Origin: Anniella stebbinsi
Taxonomy: Eukaryota; Chordata; Lepidosauria; Squamata; Anniellidae
DNA: 64,000 nucleotides
Direction of reading: 5' to 3'
Assembly: GCA_029215795.1 (NCBI GenBank)
Contig: JARDYH010000004.1
Span: forward strand, 204,270,017 to 204,334,016
The notes under the pieces are model-generated. The model was not told the DNA's origin and did no database searches. It saw only the letters and a list, made by a program, of their open reading frames with translations. Numbering within the stretch: the stretch's first letter is position 1; the number at the start of each line of letters is the position of its first letter. Of the stretch, positions 1 through 9,833 are shown piece after piece. The position numbers and the translations under genes are program-made.

Positions 1-1735
1 CACAAAGCAGTGCTTTGCCAAAAAAAATAAAAGAAGACATTACTATTGACACATTCTTGGGCACGGAGCAAAACTATCCTTGTGAACTGAAACAAAGATA
101 AAGGGAAACATTATTGTGTATGTCTTTACCCTTTCATAAACCAAGGCTATGGCTTGAATGACACTGAGCAAGAGTGTTAGAGTTTGGAGGCATGGTGAAC
201 ACTTGCGTGCGTGGTTTTCCACATGAGGCAGCCACCTTGCTGAAGCTAAGCAGGTCTGGATCTGGTTAGTGCTTGGAGGAGAGTCTTCCTGGAAACCCCA
301 CATAGAAACCTAGAGTTCCATTATGAAAGAAAAGTGGGAGATAAATGTAATAAATAAATAAATAATAGTTTCATATGTTGATATAAGCATTTGGACTATG
401 ACACCCAAATCATCCCTTCTTCATTTACCACAGCCACTGGGATCTGTTTGTCTCAGTTTACTGTGCTAGCACATTATGGGGCTAACAAATAAAGCATGGA
501 TGCATCCAACATGGAAAAATATACTGAGCTGCTAGTTGTAAATACTAGGGTATTGAGGATTGTATTGTGACATGTTCTTTGACTTTGCCTCTAGAAGAGG
601 TTTCCAGGATCTGTTGACTGCGTACTATCAAATAGCAGTTTCAACAGGGCTTTTAAACCTTTTGTGCTCTAGACAGAGACACTAAATGGAAGCATCATAG
701 GCCACCAGCAAGGAAAAATAACCCTGAAAATAAAATAAAAGGTGCCAAGATGGACATGGAGATGTGATCTATTATTAGTAAATGACACTGCTTGATGAAA
801 TATGACATCTTGGAATGGCGAATGCATGTTCTTGTTTCCAATGCATGTTAGGAATGCAGATGGCAAAATCTGCTGCTGGATTCCCATTGATTGCCGTGAA
901 GGAGAATGTTCGCTATGACTACAGCAGTATTAATGGACTGACACAAACGAATGACTTCTGCTATCTATTTTTTCTGTCTCTCCTAGCCACACCTCTGCAT
1001 CTGCTCTCTTACTATACTCACTTGTTTTTTTTTGGTTTTCAAATGTGTTATTTGCGCAAGCATAAAAGAAGGAAATGGAGGGGGTAGAATTGCTCTCCAG
1101 GTAATAGAGGGTTGATTGGAGGAAAGAATGATGCTCCTTTTTCTTTGTGTTTATTTTACTTTTGTGCCACTCTATGGGCGGGTTGAGACGATGGGTTTTT
1201 CCTGTTGCAAGGTGCCATTTGCAATCACAATGCAATCATATCCATGTGGAAAAAAAGCTTCAGAAGCAGTCTAATGAAAATAGGTTCTGTGGCTGGTACA
1301 CTCTCCACAAGCCACATTTTCCTGGCCTTCTGAAGTTGCCTTATGATAGTGTGTCATGAAAATGATGGTTCACTTGTTAATATCTGTAAATCAAAATCTC
1401 TCAGTAAATACAAGTCATGTGCCACATTTCCTCTATCTCTGTGTTTAAAAACAACCACAACGTTCATTTATTTGGAATTAAGGAGAACGATTTGTCATAA
1501 CATTACTGAACCACAGGACTGGAAGGTACATAAAGAAGATCAAGGAGCACAGGTCGGTGCTACAAATAGAGACTGGTTTTGAGCCACTCCAACTGACATG
1601 GCTTCCTCCCAAAGAAGCCAAGAAACTGTAGTTAAGTGTGGGTTTTGAGCTTGGCTTTAGTGAGCATTGAGGGAATTCCAAAAAAGTCATGAAAATGAAA
1701 TTGTTTAAGATCACCCTGCATAGTGCATACACATC
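1..1735. other. Unassigned non-coding DNA
   Basis: No gene, RNA or recognisable repeat is seen. Base composition is AT-rich and open frames are short and without family features. Either ancient unrecognised repeats or unique sequence. Confidence 0.5.
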
Positions 1736-1737
1736 TG

Positions 1738-1960
1738 AGGGATGCAGGAAGCTGCCTTATCCTGGGTTAGTCCATTTTGCCCATCTAGCCCAGTATTGTT
1801 GACACTGACAGCCAATGGCCCACAAGGGTTTCAAACAAACACAGAGAGGAGTTTGGTTTGCCACAAGGGTTTCAGGCAGGATTTATTCTTAGCCCTACAT
1901 GGAGATGCCGGGATTAAAGCTGTGACCTTCTGCATGCAAAGCATATGCGCTAGCCCCTTT
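1738..1960 (-). mobile_element. tRNA-derived SINE remnant
   Basis: Read on the minus strand, the right end resembles the body of an alanine-type tRNA: a decayed A box near 1940-1955, a segment reading CTTTGCATGCAGAAGGTC, then a decayed B box near 1908-1918. The rest matches the body I recall for reptile SINEs with a 'gaagctgccttatcctg' tail on the plus strand. The assignment is from recall of the family, not a search. Such elements are transcribed by RNA polymerase III and moved by a partner LINE. This copy looks old. Confidence 0.55.
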
Positions 1961-2008
1961 TTAGTCCAGCCCTTTGACCTCCTGCAGGGATTCACTGTGT
2001 GCCAATAG

Positions 2009-2333
2009 TAGGGTGACCATATGGAAAGGGGGACAGGGCTCCTGTATCTTTAATAGTTGCATAGAAAAGGGAATTTCAGCAGGTATCATTTGTATGCATG
2101 CAGCATCTGGTGAAATTCCCTCTCCATCACAACTGTTAAAGGTGCAGGAGCCCTGCCCTCTTTTATATCTGGTCTACAAAAGAGGACAGGGCTCCTGCAG
2201 TTTTAACTGTTGTAATGAAGAGGGAATTTCACCAGGTGCTGCATACATACAAATGACACCTGCTGATATTCCCTTTTCTATGCAACTGTTGAAGAAACAG
2301 GAGCCCTGTCCTCCTTTCCATATGGTCACCCTA
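2009..2333. mobile_element. hAT-like foldback MITE, family A, copy 1
   Basis: The element begins TAGGGTGACCATATGG and ends with the inverted form CCATATGGTCACCCTA. It is flanked by GCCAATAG and GCCAATAC, an 8-bp target duplication with one mismatch, which fits hAT insertion. It is a palindrome of palindromes: the two halves are inverted copies, and each half is itself an inverted repeat built on GGGAATTTCA and TGAAATTCCC. It carries no coding sequence, so it would need a transposase in trans. Other copies lie at 5289, 31691, 38850, 59549 and 63094. Confidence 0.88.
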
Positions 2334-2341
2334 GCCAATAC

Positions 2342-3720
2342 AAACCCACACCATTTATGAAGTTCAGGATAGCACTAGGGGGGCAAATTAGCTGCACCAT
2401 GCACATTCGTGTTATGAAGCTCAGAGAGATTTTGTTTATTATTTTAATGAAATCCAACCTTGGAAGATGGCAGAAAAGCAACAGAGGTAGAAGATACTAT
2501 GCCATTCTTTGCAAGCCATTCTTCTCTTCCCTCCCAATAATGTTCCAAGTGTGGATTTACTTTGATACATGTGCCACTGGAAGCTCATGCTAGAGAAGCA
2601 GTTTAGGGAGAATTTTAAGTAAGGGAAAGGATTAACTGCTCTCTTGCTCTCTCTCCACAAAATACGCACAGTCAGACATTACTTTAAATCTGTGCTTGAA
2701 ACAGTACAGTGTTTACCAACTAGATCTTTCCCCATTTTTACTCCACAGTAAGTGCAGAGGGCCTGATCCAGACCTTAAAAGCCACCCTGACCCCCACAGT
2801 AGGGTCCTGATCCAGATTTGAGTCCCTGCAGCACCTACTCTAGTGTAAAAATGGGGAAGAAATATGTAGCTGCAAGGCATATATTTAACTAAGATCAGTT
2901 TTGGCCTGCACACACACTCCATACTAAATTGCAGCCTCCTGGTGCTGCTTTTCAGTAACACACATACATGCACACACACACAAACACGCCAACTTGTCAG
3001 GTCTGGATTCACTGCTAGCATTTATATGCAACACGTAGTTCCTTAAATGGCAACATGTCACTGAGTGAGAACAGGAGCAAACTGCTTGCCTTATTAGGCC
3101 TGAGGTTTGATGTCTAACTTCTTGTTTTTCTAAATGGTAACATTATACAGAGGACCTATTCAAGCCTTTGAAAGAAGCAAAGGCTTCGTATTGAATCTCA
3201 CTGGGATGTATTTGAGAGATTGATATAGGGAGAGTACCCCAGTTTGCTTCAGCGCAATGAAAGCAGGACAAAGGCTGAGCAAGTGCATCATGTCAAGAAG
3301 GTATTTTCATTTCTGACCAGCTGTTCCTTAGATGGACAGAAGCTCATATCCAAAATCCTTTTGCCTCTTTGAGAGTACAGGAAGGGGTCTGTGTCCCCTC
3401 AGTTTTGCCAACAGTTCTAAAATGAAGTTTCCCACTGATTTAAACACTATCTGATGGCTTCTGCATGCCCTTCCCCTTATTTTCCCGCAAGATCTAGTAC
3501 AGGAAGTAATTTATTTACTGGAAATGTTTAATGAGATGTATTTTCTTATAGAAGATATTTCATACAGAAAGCTTTGTAGCAAACTATACTTGCAACTCGT
3601 TGACTTTGTAATTTAGAAAGAAATGTATAATAAGATTAAATATATTAAAAATATCCCTTTCCCCACATTTGTCTTTATGTTCTTTGAGCATTTCCTTATC
3701 GATAGTGCAGAAGAAGGATC
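2342..3720. other. Unassigned non-coding DNA
   Basis: Nothing recognisable apart from a short CA-rich run near 2960-2985. Open frames here are short and unrelated to any family I know. Confidence 0.45.
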
Positions 3721-3724
3721 TGCA

Positions 3725-3869
3725 CAGGGATGGTGATTAACTCAATCAAAAGTTCACTGGAAATACCAAAAGTGCTCTGTCAACATCCAAAATCCACTGG
3801 AAACACCAAGGGTTGAGTGAGCATTGATGACAATCAGATTTTTCAGAGATGTCTGACCACCCATCCCTG
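3725..3869. repeat. Short inverted-repeat element
   Basis: About 145 bp bounded by CAGGGATGG on the left and its inverse CCATCCCTG on the right. The ends resemble hAT termini, but the flanks (GATCTGCA and AGAAATAT) give no target duplication, so its status as a MITE is only suggested. Confidence 0.4.
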
Positions 3870-3886
3870 AGAAATATTTGGATAGC

Positions 3887-3940
3887 ATCTCTCTCTCTCT
3901 CTCTCTCTCTCCCTCCCTCCCTCTCTCCCTCTCTCTCTTT
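3887..3940. repeat. (CT)n / (CCCT)n microsatellite
   Basis: A pyrimidine-only tract of about 54 bp, mostly CT repeats interrupted by CCCT units. Confidence 0.9.
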
Positions 3941-4557
3941 ATTTACTTACTCTATGATTATTTATTTATATCTAATTTTTTTAGCCATACTCAACACATT
4001 CCCAAATGGTCAAGGTGGATAATATTTTTTTAAAAAATGCTCTTACATATGTATCTTTCTCATCCTCACCCATTTAAATTGTCACTGTTCAACTTGTTTG
4101 GTAAAGACTGGAGGACATTTTCTGAGACCCTCATATCTCAAGTTCATCAGGTATGTCCATGAAATAATCCATGCCTTAAACATCATACACCCTCCACTCT
4201 CATTAGCTAAAACTCTTACATGAGTATATAGGTAACTAATAATTACATTCTGTAAATCTGCATTAAGCAAGACTGGAAAATGGCTAACATTGATTCACAT
4301 GATTTGGTTGGGCATTTCTTCTTCAACAACAACAACAACAACCATCCATGATCATCAAGAAAAAGCTGCCATATGGTCATATAGGCATATCTACAAACAA
4401 GAGATGATGGGTGTTGTTTCCCCAACCCCTGCTATAGCATGAACATGGTTTCCCACTGATTTACTTGCTCCAAAGCTAGGAATAATATATCCTCATACCC
4501 TTTGCCAGTCCCTCCATGTTTGTGCCAGGCTGCATGTATGTATTTATTTATTTATTT

Positions 4558-4601
<44 letters not shown>

Positions 4602-4849
4602 TCCCTTCTCCTACTAGTCCTTGACTGTTTATTAGTGTCTACAGCCCCTTTGGCTACACAGAAGAACAACAATGAACATGATCCAAAGAAGAAGATTGCA
4701 TGCCTGATCAAAACATGGTTCCCACCTCTCAAATCATATACATCTAAACACACCTGAAGACACAGATGGTAAGTAAAGGCACTTGAAGTACAAACCTTAC
4801 ATTGTTTATGAATTGCTACACATGTGGAGCGGAGTGGAGGAATACGCTT
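3941..4849. other. Unassigned AT-rich DNA with microsatellite
   Basis: No gene is seen. It contains a (TTTA)n(TTTC)n tract at about 4539-4604, which creates a lysine/glutamate-rich minus-strand frame that should not be read as a protein, and a (CAA)n run near 4325-4343. Confidence 0.6.
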
Positions 4850-5245
4850 AAGAACATACGAGCCATGCTGGATCAGACCAAGGGTCCATCTGGTTCAGCA
4901 CTCTGTTCACACAGTGGCCAACCAGTTGTCAACCAGGAACTCATGATCAGGACATGGTACAACAGCACCCTCCCACCCATGGTCCCCAGCAACTGGTGTA
5001 TATAGGCTTACTGCCTCGGATAATGGAGGTTGCACTTAGCCATCAGGATTAGGAGACATTGATAGCCTTCTTCTCCAAGAATTTGTCAAACCACCTTTTA
5101 AAGCCATCCAAATTGGTGGCCATCACCACATCTTGTGATAGTGAATTCCATAGTTTAACTATGTGCTGTGTGAAAAAGTACTTCCTATTGCTGTTGTTTA
5201 ATCTCAAATACTGACTTCCTTCGGGTAATACCACTTCCACTACAA
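4850..5245 (-). mobile_element. CR1 LINE 3' end, 5'-truncated
   Basis: On the plus strand this is the typical reverse complement of a reptile CR1 tail: AAGAACATACGAGCC, then 'ggatcagaccaagggtcc', then the end of the ORF2 frame. CR1 copies are commonly truncated at the 5' end by incomplete target-primed reverse transcription. Similar tails occur at 25175 (opposite strand) and 47257. Confidence 0.8.
5049..5240 (-). pseudogene. CR1 ORF2 C-terminal fragment
   Basis: A 63-residue open stretch containing RKYFFTQHIVKLWNSL and a FKRWFDKFLEK tail. It matches the extreme C-terminus of CR1 ORF2, where the protein runs from 'R..NLWNSLP' to the stop. No reverse transcriptase or endonuclease domain remains, so it cannot function alone. 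The frame simply survives in a young enough truncated copy. Confidence 0.75.
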
Positions 5246-5288
5246 ATAAGCAACCAGCACACTTTATTTACTACATCCTACTTAGTGT

Positions 5289-5541
5289 TAGGGTGACCAT
5301 ATGACAAGGAGGACAGGGCTCCTGTATCTTTAACAGTTGTATAGAAAAGGGAATTTCAGCAGGTGTCATTTGTATGCATGCAGCACCTAGTGAAATTCCC
5401 TCTTCATCACAACAGTTAAAGCTGCAGGAGCCTTGCCCTCTTTTGTATCTGGTCACTCTAGTGAATGAGGGCAGGGCTCCTGCAGCTTTAACTGTTGTGA
5501 TAAAGGAATCTTACCAGGTGCTACCTGCATACAAAGGACAC
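5289..5541. mobile_element. MITE family A, copy 2, truncated at right
   Basis: It begins TAGGGTGACCATATG and follows copy 1 through the first half and into the second, then stops near 5541 in the 'caaaggacacc' segment. There the sequence changes abruptly to a CR1-like stretch. The right terminal repeat is missing. Confidence 0.8.
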
Positions 5542-5600
5542 CTTCTCTTCTCCAGGCTAAACATATCCAGCACTTTCCACCATTCCTCAACCATCTGCCA
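5542..5600 (-). mobile_element. Small CR1 fragment
   Basis: The stretch 'ttctccaggctaaacatatc' matches the CR1 3' region in reverse complement, just inside the ORF2 C-terminus. It abuts the broken MITE A copy, so the junction may be a deletion or rearrangement breakpoint. Confidence 0.5.
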
Positions 5601-5879
5601 TCATGGGAAGGGAGCAAAGTGGATCCACCTGGTTGCCTCCCTGCTCCCAACAGGTACCAACTTTGATTTTTGCTGTCCCCAAGTGATAGGGCAGAGGTAT
5701 CTGCTAGTTATCCCAAGGCAGCTGTTTGATTAGCAACATGCTCTGCAGTGTAAACGTCAGGATCCAGCCAGCTGCTTGATCAATCAGATAAAACAGATTA
5801 AAAACAACAGAATGGGAAACTATAATCACCAATGCATAAAATATCTGCTCATTAAAATGCCCCCGTCACATCCAGTTTG

Positions 5880-6075
5880 GTTATGCAATACACTGTACAT
5901 GGGATTGCTTCTGTAAAGTATCCAGAAATTGCAGCTGGTGCAAAATGCAGCAGTGTGGGGCCTGTTTTTCAGAGCATGTAACTCCTATCTGATATTGTTG
6001 AATAGACACTGGCTACTACCACTTCATTCATTTCCAAGCACAATTCAAAGTACTGGTTATATGTCATCCAAATTC
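5880..6075 (+). pseudogene. L2-type LINE ORF2 fragment
   Basis: Read on the plus strand with small frame changes, this encodes a decayed match to the L2 region after the reverse transcriptase: CNTLYMGL, then QKLQLVQNAA, then a decayed counterpart of the HWLP segment. It is an old fragment. Confidence 0.6.
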
Positions 6076-6121
6076 AGCCATTGAGTGAAAGGTAGGAGGG
6101 TCTTGTGTATGTGAAGATTCT

Positions 6122-6347
6122 AAGGCCAGATCTACACCAAACAGGATGTAGAGGCAAGAAAGTGGTATGAAAGTGGTATCTAAAAGGCAGGAGCCACACT
6201 ACTGCTTTATAGCACTATTGACGTGCACTGGCGACTGTTGGGGCCCATTGACACATACCATATACTGCTATATCCTGCCTGGCGTGGCTCCTGCCTTTTA
6301 TAAACCGCTTTCATACCGCTATATCCTGCTTGGTGTAGATCTGGCCT
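6122..6347. mobile_element. Foldback MITE family B, copy 1
   Basis: Terminal inverted repeats AGGCCAGATCTACACCAA and its inverse enclose a nearly palindromic 226-bp body that includes the 'aaaggcaggagcc' segment. The flanks AAGATTCT and AAGATTAT match at 7 of 8 positions, consistent with a hAT-type duplication. Related copies are at 38823, 46250 (fragment), 59985 and 63376. Confidence 0.8.
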
Positions 6348-6474
6348 AAGATTATATAAAGGGAGATCTGAGAGTCAGAGAAATAAGGCTTAGGGATTGA
6401 AGAAGCAACATCTAGTTAGTGGGGTTTATGTATAGGAATTTAGAAGGGATAGAGTAGATAGGGGATTTAGAACC

Positions 6475-6477
<3 letters not shown>

Positions 6478-6507
<30 letters not shown>

Positions 6508-6735
6508 TTATTTCTTACCCACCTCTCCGTTTGGATCAAGGTGGGGAACAACAGTAAATATAAAATATGATAAAATACATAAAACTGATTAAAACATGAC
6601 ACATATTATTAAAACTGCATAAAAACATCCTAAAATCATCCTAAAAACATTCTAAAATTCCACTGGATATGCCTGCTGGAAGAGAACAGTCTTTATAGCT
6701 TTCTTAAATTCTAAAAGACTGTTAAGTTGATGAAG
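6478..6735 (-). mobile_element. L2 LINE subfamily A, 3' end only
   Basis: It matches the 3' part of the L2 at 18806-20510 closely: an (AAT)n tail, a stem-loop at 6518-6545, the A-rich 'taaaacatgacac' stretch, then the last codons of ORF2. It is truncated just inside the coding region. Confidence 0.85.
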
Positions 6736-7184
6736 CATTGATTAATATTAATAATATATCTCTCTTTGTATTTTAAATAAATCTTTATTTGTCTTTGCAT
6801 TTTTGAAATACGAACTCCCACGTGTTTGACTGACTTATTACACCACCATTATTAAATCTATTTCCTTGTTACTTCTCCTGTAGTGGGTTGAAGAAACCAA
6901 TAAGGCATATTGGGTGTCTCTGAAATCCAAAGAAAGAGAAAGGGCTGATGCTTGGGTGTCAGTGGGAACAACTGATCCAAGTGAAAGCAAGTGTTCCTGA
7001 GGGGATTCGTTTCTCAGTTTCTGAGTTAGAAACTGGAGAAGGGTGGAGCCTGGGCAGGAACGTCACAGGCTGCCTTTCCATACCCAAGTCTGCCAACCCA
7101 CTGCAATCATGATTAGGTGTAGGGCTTTGCAATGGGGTGATGGTGGGATGTCAGTTGGTTGAGTCATGGAACTGGGATCTTTTC
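6736..7184. other. Unassigned non-coding DNA
   Basis: No repeat or gene recognised. Confidence 0.4.
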
Positions 7185-7447
7185 AGTTTTGGCCCCCAGA
7201 TTGTGGAATTCTACCCTGGGAAGCCTGATTGTCCATCTTTATTGGCATTGTGGTGTGCTCCCAAGCCTTTCTGTTCCTCTGTGCTTTTTGTAGGGTTTAA
7301 TTTCTTTTCCCATTCCTTTTGTGATCTTAACATCCAGCTGTTGATTTTTAACTGGGTTATTTGTTTTAATTGTTTCATTGATTATATGTTGTTTTAACTG
7401 ATATTTGTCTTTCATCTTTGTGGCCCTGGGAGCAGCCAAAAGGCAGG
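7185..7447 (+). mobile_element. L2 LINE 3' end, a third subfamily
   Basis: A decayed match to the L2 C-terminal 'APRLWN' segment near 7190-7215 is followed by the T-rich 3' untranslated region and the terminal 'ggcagggtat' motif shared with the tail at 28440. Coding frames are broken. Confidence 0.6.
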
Positions 7448-7457
7448 GTATTTCTAT

Positions 7458-7947
7458 TAGTGCTGTGCTGAAAAATTCAACCATTCCATTTTTTGGTGTT
7501 TCATGCGGGGGAGGGGGGAAACTTAGATGAAAGAGGCTGGGAGAGGTGAGAATTTCAGAGAATTTTCTCCTCAGTAAGGGGGACAGGGTTTCCACATACC
7601 TTTTTAAATGTAGCCAGTGGTTGACGGGGCTTGCTTCTTTCTTTCTTTCTTTTAAAACACCCCAGCATCTTCAGGATCCTAGGAGTTCTTCCTGACTGCT
7701 TATTGGAGAGAATGAGGTCACATGGTTTCTAATAGGCATTCAATAAGAACTGCTAAGCTAATTCAAATGCCTTGGAGAAGGGTTTTTTGAAAAACTAAAA
7801 AAAATAGGAAGAAGGTATGTGGAAACCCTGTCCCCCTCTCCAAGGAGAAAATTCTCCGAATTTCCCCCCTCCCTGCGAAAGAGGCAGAAAAAACAATGCC
7901 TCTTTCGCAGGGAGAGAGAAAAATCCTGAAAATTTAGCCCAGTACTA
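7458..7947. mobile_element. Foldback MITE beginning TAGTGCTGTGC
   Basis: It starts TAGTGCTGTGCTGAAAA and ends with the inverted form near AGCCCAGTACTA. The two arms are long inverted copies: 'acagggtttccacatacc' at 7580-7600 and its inverse at 7815-7835. No target duplication is visible because the next element begins almost immediately on the right. A relative at 14052 has a perfect duplication. Confidence 0.8.
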
Positions 7948-7948
7948 A

Positions 7949-8309
7949 TTAGGCCCCCTCCACAAGGATGCGCTTTTGCGCCCGGTTCCGTGATTATGCG
8001 CATTATCGCGGAGGCGCTTTTACTCCTAATCCCTCTGCACCGGAGGCGGCGAGAGGCGGCAAAGCGCATTAATTCATGTCCAAAAAGCGCTTTACAAGCA
8101 GTTAATGCGCGTAATCGCTTGTTCACACCGCGAAAATGCGCTTTAACGGCCGGAGCAAAATAAAAGTCGCTATTTAACGCGCGTTCGAAAATGCGCATTA
8201 TCGGGGAGATAACGCGCCTGTACGCCCGTTTTGCGCTCCGTGCTTGTGGAGGTAAATTTTTTAATGAGCCTTCAAGGCTCATTAAACGTCTCGTGTGGAG
8301 GAGGCCTTA
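7949..8309. mobile_element. CpG-rich MITE-like element
   Basis: Terminal inverted repeats TTAGGCCCCCTCCACA and TGTGGAGGAGGCCTTA bound 361 bp. The interior is dominated by GCGC-containing words such as AATGCGC and GCGCATT, giving CpG density far above the surroundings. The termini and composition suggest a non-autonomous DNA transposon. No duplication is seen. It abuts the TAGTGCTG element with one base between them. Confidence 0.65.
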
Positions 8310-9825
8310 CTCTCATCACAAATATACAAATGTCTTTTTAGCCTTACGTGCCCACTAATTTTCAGATTAGGATGGCTTTGGACTGAACCAGAAGCATTGT
8401 ACCGAAAACACAGAAGAGGAAGTAGTGAAGTCCTCCGTTTGAACTCTTGGTGCTGGCTCTGAAAGTCTACCCATAAAACATCTTTATGGAATTTTATATT
8501 TTCAAAAATGGGGGAATTGCTTGTTTGTCCCAACAGTTCTAGGTGTAACCAGAAACCTACATGACTTTTGGTAGAGCCTAAACCATTCAAGTTCTGCACC
8601 TCCTCCTCCATTGCATCTGAAGACTCTGACAATGCAAACTTCGTAATTTCAAATTAGCTTTATTTTTTCTCTGTTTTCTCCCTTGCCCCTGTATTTTGTA
8701 ACATCTTGCCTGTTCAAGAAATTTGGAGATCTCAAACATTGTCCACAATTTGTGCACATGAGATTGGTCCTAATAAAGTGATTGCCTGACCATGGATTTT
8801 GGAGTATTCTTATGAAACTACACATCTTACTTTGTTTCATCTTTAAAATGAATTTATTTTAACTGAAACATTTGAACTTATAACCTTCTTGTAGAGAAAA
8901 CAGAGGACTTGGGTTCCTTTGATCATTACAACAGACTTCTAACCCTCTAGAGGGTAATATATTTCCTCTCCAAACACTTCAGTGCTATGTGAGTAATAAC
9001 CACCCCACACATTGCAAAAATCCTACGTGAAAAGTAATTTCCATGTAGGAAATTGCACAGATCCCGCATGTAGATCACCACATGTGACAATCATATACGC
9101 ACATGTAAATTGCTGCATGTGCACGCGGTCATTTACAAACATGTAAAACGTGATGATCTACATGTGAAAATTTGTACTGCTTCCTAGATTATTTTTGTAA
9201 TGTTTGAACTGGCCCTAAGACACTTTCTGAAAAACATACATGCCTTAATCACTCGCTGCAACCAATTTTGTTCTCTCTATACAGCTAAAACATATAGCCA
9301 AATCATATGCATATTTACTTTTAAGTATATTCTACTGTGCTCAATAGGATTCCATCTAAGTAATTGTACACAAGATTGCAGAATCAGAACCTCTGAAGTC
9401 AATCATATTTAAGCCAATTGTGTTTACAGCTACAATAAATTTTATCTGCATTTAATCAAGATCACATTCCATTGAAATAATTGGGTTTTACTTAGAGCAA
9501 ACATGAATAGGATCTGGCTGTACACACATGCACCCATTCCATTGCTTGCAACTCTGAATGGTATGTGTCAATGTCCTATAGTCTGTTCTTCGGAGAAGGC
9601 TAAGAAAATGAAATTTACCAACTTGACAGATGGTGCTGACACATATTTTAAGAAAACAGCTATAAAAATGATAATATAGGTCAAGACAAAGATTAATGCA
9701 AAATTACTGTCAAAATATTCATGATGCTGCAGGTCTAAAGTATTTTACTAGGTAAAATTCAATGATAACTTTCATTCCCAGGAGTGAATAGCCAGTGCTT
9801 CCTCTATAAAAGCTATCTAAGTAAC
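8310..9825. other. Unassigned DNA with two minus-strand open frames
   Basis: Open frames of 116 and 63 residues lie on the minus strand at 8282-8632 and 8649-8840. I recognise no domain in either, and no splice or promoter context supports them. At 9000-9175 the CATGT/ACATG word recurs many times in both orientations, which looks like a decayed inverted-repeat element. Confidence 0.4.
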
Positions 9826-9833
9826 ATTTTTGG

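Noticed and set aside
1911..1955. Functional tRNA gene on the minus strand
   Set aside because: The A and B boxes are decayed and the arms do not pair. It fits a SINE remnant.
8282..8840. Two minus-strand frames, one with CTNCGQC suggesting a zinc finger
   Set aside because: The second cysteine pair and histidines of a C2H2 finger are absent, and no tandem fingers or linkers follow.
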